Shown here: positions 44,862 through 54,180 of the stretch, piece by piece
How the letters are laid out: every line of letters starts with the position of its first letter
Position numbering within the stretch: position 1 is the first letter of the stretch
Program-made: the position numbers and the translations under genes
Notes under the pieces: generated by a model
Database searches by the model: none
Seen by the model: the letters and a program-made list of their open reading frames with translations, nothing else
Told to the model about the DNA's origin: nothing
Origin: an uncultured Pelagibacteraceae bacterium
GTDB taxonomy: Bacteria > Pseudomonadota > Alphaproteobacteria > Pelagibacterales > Pelagibacteraceae
Assembly (NCBI GenBank): GCA_902635515.1
Contig: CACPOD010000001.1
Span: 101,307-165,306, forward strand
Reading direction: 5' to 3'
Length of the DNA stretch: 64,000 nt

Positions 44862-45677
44862 ATGAAAATTTTATTAAACAATTCTTCATTATTTGAATCA
44901 TTGAGGCCATTTGATGACATTGGCTTTGTTCCTACTATGGGTGGAATTCATGAGGGTCATTTATCTCTTATAAGTAAATCAAAGAGTCTTTGCAAAAAAA
45001 CTATAGTAAGTATTTTTATTAATCCAAAACAATTTAATAACCAACAAGATTTAAAATCCTATCCAAGAAATATCAAGAAAGATTTAAAAATTCTTAAAAA
45101 AAGCAAAAAAGTTGATTTTGTTTATCTTCCTAAATTTAAAGACATATACAAAGATAAAAAAAAATCAAAAATTACATTACAAAAAAAAGATAATATTTTG
45201 TGTGCTAAATTTAGAAAAGGTCATTTTGAAGGTGTTTTAGATGTAATGAATAAATTAACTAAAATTGTGAAACCTAAAAAAATATTTATGGGAGAAAAAG
45301 ATTTTCAACAGCTATATTTGGTAAGAAAAGAATTGGGAAAAAAATATAAAACTAAGGTTATTCCCTGCAAAACAGTTCGGGATAGGAATAATGTAGCACT
45401 TTCATCAAGAAACCTTCTTTTAAATAAATCTAATTTAATTATAGCAGCAAAAATTTATGAAAAACTAGTAAGTATTAAAAAATATATTAAAAATAGTAAA
45501 AATATTAAAACCTTTTTAAATCTTCAAAAAAAAGAATTAAAAAATAATTATAAAATTAAAATCGATTATTTAGAGTTAAGAAATATAAATAATTTAAAAA
45601 TTTCAAGTTCAAATAAAAATTCAAGATTATTTATTGCTTATTATTTAAATAATGTCAGATTGATTGATAACTTGTAA
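44862..45677 (+). CDS. panC: Pantothenate synthetase
   Basis: PanC joins pantoate and beta-alanine to form pantothenate, the precursor of coenzyme A. I start it at ATG 44862 (271 residues, MKILLNNSSLFESLRPFDDI). The ATG at 44832 would add 10 hydrophobic residues and leave only 4 bases to divergent galU. Family motifs are VPTMGGIHEGHLSLISKSKS, VSIFINPKQFNNQQDLKSYP, FEGVLDVMNKLTKIVKPKK, FMGEKDFQQLYLVRK and RNNVALSSRNLLLN. No panB is adjacent. It ends 2 bases from convergent mgtE. Confidence 0.93.
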   Translation: MKILLNNSSLFESLRPFDDIGFVPTMGGIHEGHLSLISKSKSLCKKTIVSIFINPKQFNNQQDLKSYPRNIKKDLKILKKSKKVDFVYLPKFKDIYKDKKKSKITLQKKDNILCAKFRKGHFEGVLDVMNKLTKIVKPKKIFMGEKDFQQLYLVRKELGKKYKTKVIPCKTVRDRNNVALSSRNLLLNKSNLIIAAKIYEKLVSIKKYIKNSKNIKTFLNLQKKELKNNYKIKIDYLELRNINNLKISSSNKNSRLFIAYYLNNVRLIDNL

Positions 45678-45679
45678 TT

Positions 45680-47053
45680 TTATAAAAAATATGCTCCAAC
45701 CCCTAAAAAAGAAACGAAACCAATTACATCTGTAATCGTGGTCACAAAAACACTTGAAGCAATCGCTGGATCGATATTCATTTTTTTTAGGGTAAAAGGA
45801 ACTAATATACCAAATAATCCAGCTATGATCATTGTTAGTACCATAGATATTGCTATGATCAGAGAAAGAATGCTATCTTGAAACCATATCTGAACAATTA
45901 AAGCACTTATTGCTGCAAATATAATTCCATTTAAAATACCAATAGAAAATTCTTTAAATACATTAGATGAGAAATTATTTTGAGTTAAATCATTTGTAGC
46001 AATAGTTCTCACTGTAACTGCAAGTGTTTGCATTCCAGCATTTCCTCCCATGGAGGCTACAATAGGCATTAAGAAAGCTAGTACTACCATTTGCTCAATG
46101 GTTGCTCCAAATAAACTAATGCACCATGTAGCTAGAAAGGCAGTAAATAAATTAAGTAAAAGCCAATTAAATCTTCTTTTTGTTTTTTTTACAACACCAT
46201 CGGTAATTTCTTCATCTCCTACCCCCGCTAATCTTAAAGCATCTTCCTCAGCTTCCTCTTTCAAGACTGTTAAAACGTCATCGTTCATAATCATACCAAC
46301 TAATTTATTGTTTTTGTCTACAACAGCAGCTGAATTCAAATTGTAATTTTCAAATAAGTTAGCAACTTCCTCTTTATCCATTTCAACAGGAATTAATAAT
46401 TGAGATTCTGACATAATTGTTGCCATCTTAGTATCACGTGGTGTTGTTAAAACTCTAGATGAAGGAACAGTACCAATTGGTTTAAAATCTTCATTTACAA
46501 TAAAAATTTCTAAAAACTCTTCTGGTAAATCTTTGTTTTCTCGTAAATAGTCAATTGTTTGACCTACAGACCAATTACTTGGTATAGCTGTAAATTCACG
46601 CTGCATAAGTCTAGCAGCAGTGTCCTCTGGATAACTTAAGCTTTCTAATAAAGCAAATCTATCCTTAGGGGGTAAAGAACTAAGAATTGCATTTTTATCC
46701 TCTTCCGGAACATTTTCTAATATAGAGATAGCATCGTCTGACTCTAAACCTTTTAGAATACTTACTATAGATTCTGAAGATAAATAGGTAATAATTTCTG
46801 ATTGAATAGACTCATTTAATTCAACAAAAACTTCCGGATCAATATTAAAATTATTTAATTTAATTAAACTTTCTCTATCCCCTTCGCTAAGGTGTTCGAT
46901 AATATCTGCAGCATCAGCGGGGTGCATTTCATTAAATGAATTAGTAATAAATTGGGCGTCATTGTTAGCTATTTTGTTAGTAACAACTCTAATATATTCT
47001 TTGTTAAACTCAAAATTTACTTTTTTATCTTTAGTTTTTTTAGTTAAAGACAT
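45680..47053 (-). CDS. mgtE: Magnesium transporter MgtE
   Basis: MgtE is a Mg2+-gated channel. The 457-residue protein has the three expected parts. The cytoplasmic N domain (about 30 to 135) has EMHPADAADIIEHLSEGDRE. A CBS pair (about 140 to 265) has LMQREFTAIPSNWSVGQTID and AAVVDKNNKLVGMIMNDDVL. A five-helix membrane domain starts near 290, with MPIVASMGGNAGMQTLAVTV and LKKMNIDPAIASSVFVTTIT, the pore signatures. It is transcribed alone, divergent from lipB across a 61-base gap. Confidence 0.95.
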   Translation of the reverse strand: MSLTKKTKDKKVNFEFNKEYIRVVTNKIANNDAQFITNSFNEMHPADAADIIEHLSEGDRESLIKLNNFNIDPEVFVELNESIQSEIITYLSSESIVSILKGLESDDAISILENVPEEDKNAILSSLPPKDRFALLESLSYPEDTAARLMQREFTAIPSNWSVGQTIDYLRENKDLPEEFLEIFIVNEDFKPIGTVPSSRVLTTPRDTKMATIMSESQLLIPVEMDKEEVANLFENYNLNSAAVVDKNNKLVGMIMNDDVLTVLKEEAEEDALRLAGVGDEEITDGVVKKTKRRFNWLLLNLFTAFLATWCISLFGATIEQMVVLAFLMPIVASMGGNAGMQTLAVTVRTIATNDLTQNNFSSNVFKEFSIGILNGIIFAAISALIVQIWFQDSILSLIIAISMVLTMIIAGLFGILVPFTLKKMNIDPAIASSVFVTTITDVIGFVSFLGVGAYFL

Positions 47054-47074
47054 AAATCTACCTATAATTTAGAT

Positions 47075-47103
47075 TTGCACTATTAATACATAATAAAGAT
47101 AAT
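47075..47103 (+). promoter_or_regulatory. Candidate promoter for lipB
   Basis: TTGCAC (47075-47080) and GATAAT (47098-47103) on the plus strand are separated by exactly 17 bases, with a predicted start near 47110, so the leader before the lipB ATG at 47115 would be only about five bases. The region is the 61-base gap between divergent mgtE and lipB. I could not pick a convincing site for mgtE in the other direction. Confidence 0.42.
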
Positions 47104-47114
47104 ACAAATTATAA

Positions 47115-47732
47115 ATGAACATAGAGATCAAAAAGTCAATAAAACCAGTAAATTATTTTGATGCTATTAATATACTAGAGTCAAGATTAAAGGATTTATA
47201 TGAAAATAATGAGCAAGAATTAATTTGGACTTTGGAGCATAATGAAGTTTTTACAGCAGGAACTTCTTACAAAGAGAATGAGATTATTGATAAATCCATT
47301 AAAATATTAGAAACAAATAGAGGTGGTAAAATTACATACCATGGACCAGGTCAATTAATTTGTTATTTTGTTTTAGATTTAAGAAAAAAAAAAGATATCC
47401 GAAAATTTATAACAACTATTGAAAAAACAATAATTCAAACTTTAAAATTTTATAAAATAGAAACTTTTCCAGATAAAGATAATATCGGTATATGGTATAA
47501 ATATAATAATGAAGTTAAAAAAATCGCTGCAATAGGTATAAGAGTTAGCAAATGGATTGCCTATCATGGTTTTGCAATAAATATAAATAATGATCTAGAA
47601 AATTATAAAAAAATTATACCATGTGGTATTTCAGATAAAGGAGTAACTAATTTAAAAAATATTTTAGATCAGGATTACTCAAATCTAAGTGATGTGTTAA
47701 TTAAAAATTTTATTTCAAATTTGAAAATCTAA
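47115..47732 (+). CDS. lipB: Octanoyl-[acyl-carrier-protein]:protein N-octanoyltransferase LipB
   Basis: LipB transfers the octanoyl group from ACP to lipoyl domains of 2-oxoacid dehydrogenases and the glycine cleavage H protein. The 205-residue protein has [40 protein letters not shown] (the RGG-x-TYHGPGQL signature) and [19 protein letters not shown] with the catalytic Lys. [15 protein letters not shown] supplies the catalytic Cys. Its 3' end overlaps the convergent rluC-type gene by 23 bases. Confidence 0.96.
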   Translation: MNIEIKKSIKPVNYFDAINILESRLKDLYENNEQELIWTLEHNEVFTAGTSYKENEIIDKSIKILETNRGGKITYHGPGQLICYFVLDLRKKKDIRKFITTIEKTIIQTLKFYKIETFPDKDNIGIWYKYNNEVKKIAAIGIRVSKWIAYHGFAININNDLENYKKIIPCGISDKGVTNLKNILDQDYSNLSDVLIKNFISNLKI

Positions 47733-48627
47733 GTCTTTTAGATTTTAAAAGTTTTTTAAAGTAATCAGGTAACAATGCTGAATAAGTATGTTTAATTTCA
47801 TTAATTTTAAATTTAATTTGATATGAATGTAACATTAAATTTTTATTAATTCCTTTATTAGAATTTGATAATTTATATTTTGTATCCCCAAATATAGGAT
47901 TTCCAATTGCATATAATTGTTTTCTTAACTGATGCTTTCGCCCAGTAATAGGTTTTAATTCTAATAAACTTGCTTCAGAATTTTTATCAATAACTGTGAA
48001 AATTGTTTTTGCTTTTTCAATTATTTTTTTATCACCGTCATACCTTATTAAATCATCATCCCATACACCAGATTTTTTATTAATTTCGCCTTGACATATA
48101 GCTAAATAGGTTTTGTGTACTTTTCTTAGTCTAAATAAAGAAGTAAGCAATTGAGCGCTTTCTCTGTTTTTGGCCATAATAAAAACTCCTGAAGTATCTT
48201 TATCCAATCTATGAACAGAATATGGTTTTGTTCCCTCAAAAATTTCGCTTTTAGCAAAAATATCAACTAGATTTTTTTTTGATTTAGTTCCACCTTGCAC
48301 TGATATGCCTGATGCTTTGTTTAAAACAACAAAATTATCGTTGTTGTCAATAATTTGATCTTCATTTGATTTTACAATTTCTTTTGATGGTAAAAACTTA
48401 ATTTTTTTTTGCTGAATTGTTTCTTTAAATTCGATGTTAAATATATTTATTTCATCTTTCGTTTTTACTTTAAAAGAACTTTTAACTTTCTTTCTATTAA
48501 GCTTTATTTTTCCTGTTCTTAAATATTTTTCAACAAGTCCTTGTGGAATTTTACCAATTTTTAATCTTAACCATCTGTCCAAACGCATATCATTACACGT
48601 TGAATCAACGATGTAAGATTTCTTCAT
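47710..48627 (-). CDS. rluC: RluC/RluD-family pseudouridine synthase
   Basis: The 305-residue protein has an N-terminal S4 RNA-binding domain ([20 protein letters not shown] and [16 protein letters not shown]) and a RluA-family catalytic domain. The catalytic Asp lies in [20 protein letters not shown] near residue 145. [20 protein letters not shown] follows, and [11 protein letters not shown] comes near the end. RluC modifies 23S rRNA; RluD-like targets cannot be excluded. It lies 10 bases after rplQ as the last gene of the ribosomal run and overlaps lipB tail to tail by 23 bases. Confidence 0.88.
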   Translation of the reverse strand: MKKSYIVDSTCNDMRLDRWLRLKIGKIPQGLVEKYLRTGKIKLNRKKVKSSFKVKTKDEINIFNIEFKETIQQKKIKFLPSKEIVKSNEDQIIDNNDNFVVLNKASGISVQGGTKSKKNLVDIFAKSEIFEGTKPYSVHRLDKDTSGVFIMAKNRESAQLLTSLFRLRKVHKTYLAICQGEINKKSGVWDDDLIRYDGDKKIIEKAKTIFTVIDKNSEASLLELKPITGRKHQLRKQLYAIGNPIFGDTKYKLSNSNKGINKNLMLHSYQIKFKINEIKHTYSALLPDYFKKLLKSKRLRFSNLK

Positions 48628-48637
48628 GATTTAAGAT

Positions 48638-49081
48638 TTAAGCTGTAGCTTGTTTTTTCTCTTCCGTTTTAGGAGATTCTTTAGTTATGTCTTTTTTTGG
48701 TTTATCAACTCTCTTGGCTTCGACGTCTCTATCAACAAATTCAATTATTGCCATTGGAGCATTATCTCCATATCTAAATCCAGCTTTAATTATTCTTGTG
48801 TAACCACCTTTTCTATTCAGATATCTTTTAGAAAGTGTTTTTTTTACTTTATTGGCTGATTTAATATCTTGTAGTTTAGAAACTAACATTTTAGTTGTCT
48901 GTAGAGTTTCTTTTTTACCTAATGTTATTATTTTATCCGCTTGAGGTTTTAAAAATTTAGCTTTTGGCAAAGTAGTTTTAATCTGCTCATACTTAATTAA
49001 AGAATTAAGCATATTCTTAAGTAGAGCCTTTCTGTGCTCCGATGTTCTGTTTAACTTCTTATTTGCCAAACCATGTCTCAT
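48638..49081 (-). CDS. rplQ: 50S ribosomal protein L17
   Basis: L17 sits near the peptide exit on the large subunit. The 147-residue product begins [20 protein letters not shown], followed by [20 protein letters not shown], both diagnostic. The fold ends with [14 protein letters not shown]. The last 20 or so residues form a lysine-, proline- and glutamate-rich tail beyond the normal length. It shares one base with rpoA, the standard rpoA-rplQ end of the alpha operon. Confidence 0.97.
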   Translation of the reverse strand: MRHGLANKKLNRTSEHRKALLKNMLNSLIKYEQIKTTLPKAKFLKPQADKIITLGKKETLQTTKMLVSKLQDIKSANKVKKTLSKRYLNRKGGYTRIIKAGFRYGDNAPMAIIEFVDRDVEAKRVDKPKKDITKESPKTEEKKQATA

Positions 49082-50109
49082 TAAATTGCTTCCTCCAATT
49101 TCTTAGACATTTCTGCAATGTTGTCTGGTGGCCAGTTAGGTATTTCCATTCCTAAATATAAAGACATACCAGTTAAAACTTCCTTAATTTCATTTAGTGA
49201 TTTTCTTCCAAAATTAGGGGTTCTTAACATTTCACCCTCTGATTTTTGAACTAGGTCACCGATATAAATAATATTATCATTTTTTAAGCAGTTCATTGAT
49301 CTAACTGATAATTCTAACTCATCTACTTTTCTTAGTAAGTTTTTGTTAAATTCAGGTTCAGTAGAAACTTCTTTTACAGGAGCTTCAACTGGCTCATCAA
49401 AGTTTACAAACATTTTAAGCTGATCTTGGAAAATTCTAGCTGAATAAGCTACAGCATCTTCAGCAGAAATTGATCCATCAGTTTCAACTTCCATTATTAA
49501 TTTATCATAATCTAGTGCTTTACCTTCTCTAGCAGTACTTACTGAATATGAGACTTTTTTTACTGGACTATAAAGTGAGTCTATAGCAATAAGGCCTAAT
49601 GGTGGCTCTTCAGGTTTATTTAACTCTGCAGGAACATATCCTTTACCTGTATTAACATTCATCTCCATATGAAAAGTAGTATTTTCATCTAGATTACAAA
49701 TAACTAAATCAGGATTTAAAATCTCAACATCTGCAACTGGAGCTATATCTGAAGCTTTAATTTCTCCAGGTCCTTTTGCGTCTAAAATTAATTTTTTTGT
49801 GCCCTCTGAATTACTTTTTAATGCTAAAGATTTTACGTTTAAGACGATATCAGTCACATCTTCTCTAACACCTTTTATTGAAGTGAATTCATGTAAAACT
49901 CCATCAATTTGAATTGATGTTACAGCAGCTCCTCTTATAGATGATAACAAAATTCTTCTTAATGAATTTCCTAAAGTTAGTCCATAACCTTTTTCTAATG
50001 GCTCAGCTACAATTTTTGCATGGGTTAAGTCATCACTTATTTGAACATCTAATTTAGATGGCTTAATCAATGACTTCCAGTTTTTTACATTAACATTTTC
50101 GACTTCCAT
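49081..50109 (-). CDS. rpoA: DNA-directed RNA polymerase subunit alpha
   Basis: RpoA nucleates RNA polymerase assembly and contacts upstream promoter DNA and activators. The 342-residue protein has the N-terminal dimerisation domain, with [40 protein letters not shown] and [19 protein letters not shown]. The C-terminal domain is from about 255, with [39 protein letters not shown]-like helices and [13 protein letters not shown] strong Shine-Dalgarno-like AAGGAGAG lies inside the end of rpsK, just upstream of the ATG, which overlaps the rpsK stop by one base. Confidence 0.98.
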   Translation of the reverse strand: MEVENVNVKNWKSLIKPSKLDVQISDDLTHAKIVAEPLEKGYGLTLGNSLRRILLSSIRGAAVTSIQIDGVLHEFTSIKGVREDVTDIVLNVKSLALKSNSEGTKKLILDAKGPGEIKASDIAPVADVEILNPDLVICNLDENTTFHMEMNVNTGKGYVPAELNKPEEPPLGLIAIDSLYSPVKKVSYSVSTAREGKALDYDKLIMEVETDGSISAEDAVAYSARIFQDQLKMFVNFDEPVEAPVKEVSTEPEFNKNLLRKVDELELSVRSMNCLKNDNIIYIGDLVQKSEGEMLRTPNFGRKSLNEIKEVLTGMSLYLGMEIPNWPPDNIAEMSKKLEEAI

Positions 50110-50558
50110 TAAACTCTCCTTTTCTTTGGTGGTCTAGTTCCATTATGAGGCATAGGCGTAGTGTCTTTGATTGACAAAATCTTAAACCCTCTAGCTTGCA
50201 ACGCTCTTAAAGCTGTTTCTCTTCCTGATCCAGGTCCCTTGACTTCAACGGATAAAGTTTTCATTCCGTACTCAAGAGCTTTCGAAGCTGCTGAGTCTGC
50301 TGCGATCTGTGCTGCGTAAGGAGTAGATTTTCTTGATCCCTTAAAACCTTTTTGTCCAGCAGATGCCCAAGAAATTACATTTCCATTTGTATCAGCAATA
50401 GAGATGATAGTATTATTAAATGTTGATTGCACATATGCAATTCCATTTAAAATATTTTTTTTAACTTTCTTTTTTTTTGAATAAGAACTTTTTACACTTT
50501 TCTTGGTAGATTTTTCTACTTTCTGATCTTTATTCTCAACCTTATCAGTTTTAGCCAT
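50109..50558 (-). CDS. rpsK: 30S ribosomal protein S11
   Basis: S11 lies on the 30S platform near the 3' end of 16S rRNA. The core is typical: [60 protein letters not shown] and [20 protein letters not shown]. At 149 residues it is about 20 longer than usual because of a lysine-rich N-terminal stretch (residues 1 to 35, many K, S and V). It lies 2 bases after rpsM and shares one base with rpoA. Confidence 0.97.
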   Translation of the reverse strand: MAKTDKVENKDQKVEKSTKKSVKSSYSKKKKVKKNILNGIAYVQSTFNNTIISIADTNGNVISWASAGQKGFKGSRKSTPYAAQIAADSAASKALEYGMKTLSVEVKGPGSGRETALRALQARGFKILSIKDTTPMPHNGTRPPKKRRV

Positions 50559-50560
50559 AA

Positions 50561-50944
50561 CTATTTTTTAGTTGGTGTTAATTTTTTTCCAGCAATAGCA
50601 ATTGCTTTTCCTTTTCTTGTCCTAGCATTACATCTAGTTCTTTGTCCTCTAACTGGTAATTTTTTTCTATGTCTTGTTCCTCTGTAACAAGCTAGATCGA
50701 TTAATCTTTTAATACTTAATGAATAATCTCTCCTTAAATCACCTTCTACTTTAAAGTTTTGATCGATGTACTCTCTAATTTTTAAAATCTCTTCATCTGT
50801 TAATTCATTTACTCTTTTAGCTCTTGGAATTTCTAAAGATGAGCAAATTTGATGAGAGAATTTATCACCAATTCCATAAATATAAGTTAATCCTATATGA
50901 ACAAGTTTATTCTGTGGAATGTTTATACCTGCGATACGAGCCAT
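50561..50944 (-). CDS. rpsM: 30S ribosomal protein S13
   Basis: S13 is in the 30S head and contacts the P-site tRNA and L5. The 127-residue protein starts [20 protein letters not shown]. It has [40 protein letters not shown] and the basic tail [20 protein letters not shown]. It is the first gene of the alpha-operon part (rpsM-rpsK-rpoA-rplQ), preceded by a 55-base gap with a good promoter candidate. rpmJ, which precedes it in some bacteria, is not here. Confidence 0.98.
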   Translation of the reverse strand: MARIAGINIPQNKLVHIGLTYIYGIGDKFSHQICSSLEIPRAKRVNELTDEEILKIREYIDQNFKVEGDLRRDYSLSIKRLIDLACYRGTRHRKKLPVRGQRTRCNARTRKGKAIAIAGKKLTPTKK

Positions 50945-50967
50945 AATTTTTGTGATAAATTGTGCCT

Positions 50968-50995
50968 TTTATATAAGAAGATTAATCAAAGTCAA
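50968..50995 (-). promoter_or_regulatory. Candidate internal promoter for rpsM-rpsK-rpoA-rplQ
   Basis: In the 55-base gap between adk and rpsM, read on the minus strand, TTGACT (50995-50990) is followed after 16 bases by TATAAA (50973-50968). Both boxes match the consensus at five of six positions. The predicted start near 50961 leaves a short leader before the rpsM ATG at 50944. Nearly all other junctions in this ribosomal run are shorter than 13 bases, so the larger gap itself suggests a regulatory function. Confidence 0.55.
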
Positions 50996-50999
50996 CGTC

Positions 51000-51563
51000 T
51001 TATACATTGATAAAAACGTCTATTTTCCTTGTTATTTCTTCAATTTCTAAGTTTCCATCAATCTCTTTAAAATTTGGATTCTCAGAGTAGAAATTTAGAA
51101 CTGGTTGGGTTGTTTCCATGTATTTCTCATACCTTGAAACTATCGTATGAGTATCATCATCTGACCTATTTTCTATAATTTTTCTCTTCTCAAGTCTTTT
51201 GAGAATTGTTTCTTTATCTACGTTTAGGAATAAAATTAAATCTATACTCTGATTTGAATTTTTTAGTAATACTTCTAAATTTTTAGCCTGACTTAATGAT
51301 CGAGGATATCCATCAAAGATTAATTTGTTTTTTTTTTGAGGATCAGATATTAAATTTTCTATAAGTTTATTAACAATATCATCACTTATAAATTTCCCAT
51401 TCCTCATGTCATTGGTTATTGCTTTACCAATGTCTGAATTTTTTTTGATTTCTTCTCTTAAAATATCACCTGTTGAAATTTGAAAAGCATTTAATTTATT
51501 TACAAGATATTTAGACTGAGTACCTTTTCCAGCACCAGGAGGTCCAAATAAAATTATATTCAC
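51000..51563 (-). CDS. adk: Adenylate kinase (short LID form)
   Basis: Adk interconverts AMP, ADP and ATP. The 187-residue protein begins MNIILFGPPGAGKGTQSKYL (P-loop). It has FQISTGDILREEIKKN and NKLIFDGYPRSLSQAKNLEV. The LID region is the short form: KRLEKRKIIENRSDDDTHTI runs straight on without the roughly 27-residue insertion that carries zinc cysteines in some Adk proteins. It follows secY directly and precedes rpsM, as in other alphaproteobacteria. Confidence 0.97.
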   Translation of the reverse strand: MNIILFGPPGAGKGTQSKYLVNKLNAFQISTGDILREEIKKNSDIGKAITNDMRNGKFISDDIVNKLIENLISDPQKKNKLIFDGYPRSLSQAKNLEVLLKNSNQSIDLILFLNVDKETILKRLEKRKIIENRSDDDTHTIVSRYEKYMETTQPVLNFYSENPNFKEIDGNLEIEEITRKIDVFINV

Positions 51564-52844
51564 TTACTTACCAAATTTTGTTTTTTTAATTAGTTGTTCG
51601 TATTGTGAACTCATTAATCTTGTTTGTATTTGTGTTACAGTATCGATAGCTACTACAACTACAATTAATATAGATGCACCACCTAAATAAAAAGGTATTG
51701 GATAGTTTGCAATTAAAAATTCCGGCATCAAACAAACTAAAGTTAAATATAGAGCACCAATCGTAGTTAATTTTGTTAAAATATTTTCAATATATAGCGC
51801 AGTACTTTCACCTGGTCTAATTCCAGGTACAAATCCTCCATGCTTTCTAAGATTTTCAGCAGTTTCTGTTGGATTGAATGTTATAGAAGTATAAAAAAAA
51901 GTGAAAAATATTATTCCTGATGCGTAAAGCAACATATAAAGAGGTTGTCCTTGAGTAAAATAAGAGCTCAAATTTAAAAAAGTTTCATTGTTAGAAAATG
52001 AGAAATTTGAGAATGTTACTGGTAGTAATAGAAGTGCAGAAGCAAAAATTGCAGGAATTACTCCAGCCTGATTTATTTTTAAAGGTAAATGTGATGACTC
52101 CCCACCATACATTTTGTTTCCCATTTGTCTTTTTGGATAATTAATAAGAATTTTTCTTAATGCTCTTTCCATAAAAACTACAAAAAGAATTGTAACTATT
52201 AATAGAACAAATATAGCTAAGATCATAAATGTTGAAACCGCGCCCGTTCTACCTAATTCAAAAGTTGTAACCAAAGCTCTTGGAATTTCTGCTACAATAC
52301 CAGCAAAAATTATTAAGGATATACCGTTACCAATACCTCTTTGAGTAATTTGTTCTCCTAGCCACATTAAAAATATTGTTCCCGCAACAATTGTTGTAAC
52401 AGTAGTTATTTTAAAAAAAGCTCCTGGGTTAATAACTAAGTCAGCCGACGACTCTAGGCCAACAGATAATCCATATCCTTGAACTGTTGCAAGTAATACT
52501 GTTCCATATCTAGTGATTTGTGTAATTTTGGCTCTTCCTGTCTCACCTTGAGCTTTTAGATTTTTAAAATAATCAGAAACCCCTGTTAAAAGCTGTACTA
52601 TAATTGCAGAAGAAATGTAAGGCATTATACCTAGTGCAAATATCGCCATTCTACTAACTGCGCCTCCTGCAAAAACATTAAACATGCCTAATAATCCTTT
52701 TTGATTACCTTCCATCATGATTTTTAATTGTTCAGGATCTATACCTGGTAAAGGTACAAAAGTTCCAAATCTATAAACGGCTAATATTAAAATAGTAAAT
52801 ATAATTCTATTTCTTAGATCATTTGTTGATGATGATGCGCTCAT
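51564..52844 (-). CDS. secY: Protein translocase subunit SecY
   Basis: SecY forms the protein-conducting channel of the inner membrane. The 426-residue protein has ten membrane segments. Recognisable parts are RFGTFVPLPGIDPEQLK, FALGIMPYISSAIIVQLLTG, GIGNGISLIIFAGIVAEIPR, HLPLKINQAGVIPAIFASAL and KHGGFVPGIRPGESTALYIE. It lies 9 bases after rplO, and adk follows without a gap. This is the standard spc-operon place. Confidence 0.98.
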   Translation of the reverse strand: MSASSSTNDLRNRIIFTILILAVYRFGTFVPLPGIDPEQLKIMMEGNQKGLLGMFNVFAGGAVSRMAIFALGIMPYISSAIIVQLLTGVSDYFKNLKAQGETGRAKITQITRYGTVLLATVQGYGLSVGLESSADLVINPGAFFKITTVTTIVAGTIFLMWLGEQITQRGIGNGISLIIFAGIVAEIPRALVTTFELGRTGAVSTFMILAIFVLLIVTILFVVFMERALRKILINYPKRQMGNKMYGGESSHLPLKINQAGVIPAIFASALLLLPVTFSNFSFSNNETFLNLSSYFTQGQPLYMLLYASGIIFFTFFYTSITFNPTETAENLRKHGGFVPGIRPGESTALYIENILTKLTTIGALYLTLVCLMPEFLIANYPIPFYLGGASILIVVVVAIDTVTQIQTRLMSSQYEQLIKKTKFGK

Positions 52845-52853
52845 ATAAACAAA

Positions 52854-53306
52854 CTATTTTTTTAATTGAATAGATCCACCAATTTTTTCTAGTTTTTCTA
52901 TTGCTGATTTAGAGGCCAGGTCAGCTTCAATATTAATTTTATCTTTTACTTCCCCAGATCCTAAAATTTTTAATTTTTTTGAGTTTTTATTTATTAGTTT
53001 AAGTTTTTTTAATAATTCAGAGTTTAATACTTCATTTGGATTGATATTTTTCTTGTCTATATAAGATTGAATTTTATCTAGATTTAAAATTGCAACATTC
53101 TCTTTTGATATTGGATTAAAACCTCTTTTTGGAAGTCTTCTGTATAATGGCATTTGGCCACCTTCAAAACTTTTTATAGCTACACCAGATCTTGATTTTT
53201 GACCTTTAACACCTCTACCTGATGTTTTGCCTTTTCCAGAACCAATTCCTCTTCCTACTCTTATTTTAGATCTATTGATTTTTTCTCTATTATTTAAAGT
53301 TATCAT
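52854..53306 (-). CDS. rplO: 50S ribosomal protein L15
   Basis: L15 is an early-to-middle assembly protein of the large subunit. The 150-residue protein has the glycine/arginine-rich N-terminal extension VGRGIGSGKGKTSGRGVKGQ, then FEGGQMPLYRRLPKRGFNPI, and closes with a globular domain ending KSAIEKLEKIGGSIQLKK. It overlaps rpsE by one base. L30 (rpmD), which usually sits between rpsE and rplO, is absent. Confidence 0.97.
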   Translation of the reverse strand: MITLNNREKINRSKIRVGRGIGSGKGKTSGRGVKGQKSRSGVAIKSFEGGQMPLYRRLPKRGFNPISKENVAILNLDKIQSYIDKKNINPNEVLNSELLKKLKLINKNSKKLKILGSGEVKDKINIEADLASKSAIEKLEKIGGSIQLKK

Positions 53307-53821
53307 TATCCTCTTTTTTCAATTATTTCAGAAATTTTTTTATTTCTAATTGCTGATATTTGTTTTGGTGAACTTTGTTTCATTAATGCTTTCATTGTAG
53401 CTCTAATAACATTGTGTGCATTAGAAGTTCCCATAGATTTTGCAACAATATCTTTTACTCCTAAAACTTCACATACTGCCCTAACAGGACCACCTGCAAT
53501 AATACCTGTTCCCTTGGAAGCTGCTCTTAGTACTATTCTACCCGAGCCATCTTTCGCCTTAACGTCATGATGTATTGTTCTGCCTTCTCTTAATGGTATA
53601 TGAGTAAGTTTTCTTCTAGCCATCTCATTTGCTTTTTTTATAGCATCAGGTACTTGTTTTGCTTTTGCGTGAGCTATACCGATTTTACCTGCTTGATTTC
53701 CAACAACTACAAGTGCTGAAAATCCAAATCTTCTTCCACCCTTAACAACTTTAGTAATCCGATTTATGTGAACTAATTTCTCTAATATATCGTCAGTTTT
53801 TTTATCTTTTATATTTTCCAT
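53306..53821 (-). CDS. rpsE: 30S ribosomal protein S5
   Basis: S5 helps maintain decoding accuracy and binds near the 30S mRNA entry. The 171-residue protein has LVHINRITKVVKGGRRFGFS, ALVVVGNQAGKIGIAHAKAK, HHDVKAKDGSGRIVLRAASK and GTGIIAGGPVRAVCEVLGVK, all conserved. It lies 2 bases after rplR and overlaps rplO by one base. Confidence 0.98.
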   Translation of the reverse strand: MENIKDKKTDDILEKLVHINRITKVVKGGRRFGFSALVVVGNQAGKIGIAHAKAKQVPDAIKKANEMARRKLTHIPLREGRTIHHDVKAKDGSGRIVLRAASKGTGIIAGGPVRAVCEVLGVKDIVAKSMGTSNAHNVIRATMKALMKQSSPKQISAIRNKKISEIIEKRG

Positions 53822-53823
53822 AA

Positions 53824-54180
53824 TTAAAATTCCATCCCGTTTTCTCTTAGAGTTTCTGCAAAAACTTTTATTCTACCATGATATTTATAAGAACCTCTAT
53901 CAAAGAAAATTTTAGTAATTTTTTTCTCTTGAGCTTTTTTTGCTAATTTTTGAGCAACCAATTTAGATAGTTCAGTTTTATTAACTTTGTCTGCTGATCT
54001 AAGATCCTTTTCTACAGATGAAGCTGATAACAAGGTTACATTTTTTGTATCATCAATTATTTGAGCTGAAATATTTTTTGATGATCTAGAAATACTTAAT
54101 CTAAATCTATCTTTTGAAGCAACTTTTTTAACTTTATTGCTAACTCTAAATCTTTTTCTGATACTACTGTTTAATTTCAT
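53824..54180 (-). CDS. rplR: 50S ribosomal protein L18
   Basis: L18 binds 5S rRNA with L5. The 118-residue protein has [51 protein letters not shown] and the C-terminal [20 protein letters not shown], matching the usual FDRGGYxYHGRVxALAD signature. It shares one base with rplF and lies 2 bases before rpsE. Confidence 0.97.
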   Translation of the reverse strand: MKLNSSIRKRFRVSNKVKKVASKDRFRLSISRSSKNISAQIIDDTKNVTLLSASSVEKDLRSADKVNKTELSKLVAQKLAKKAQEKKITKIFFDRGSYKYHGRIKVFAETLRENGMEF

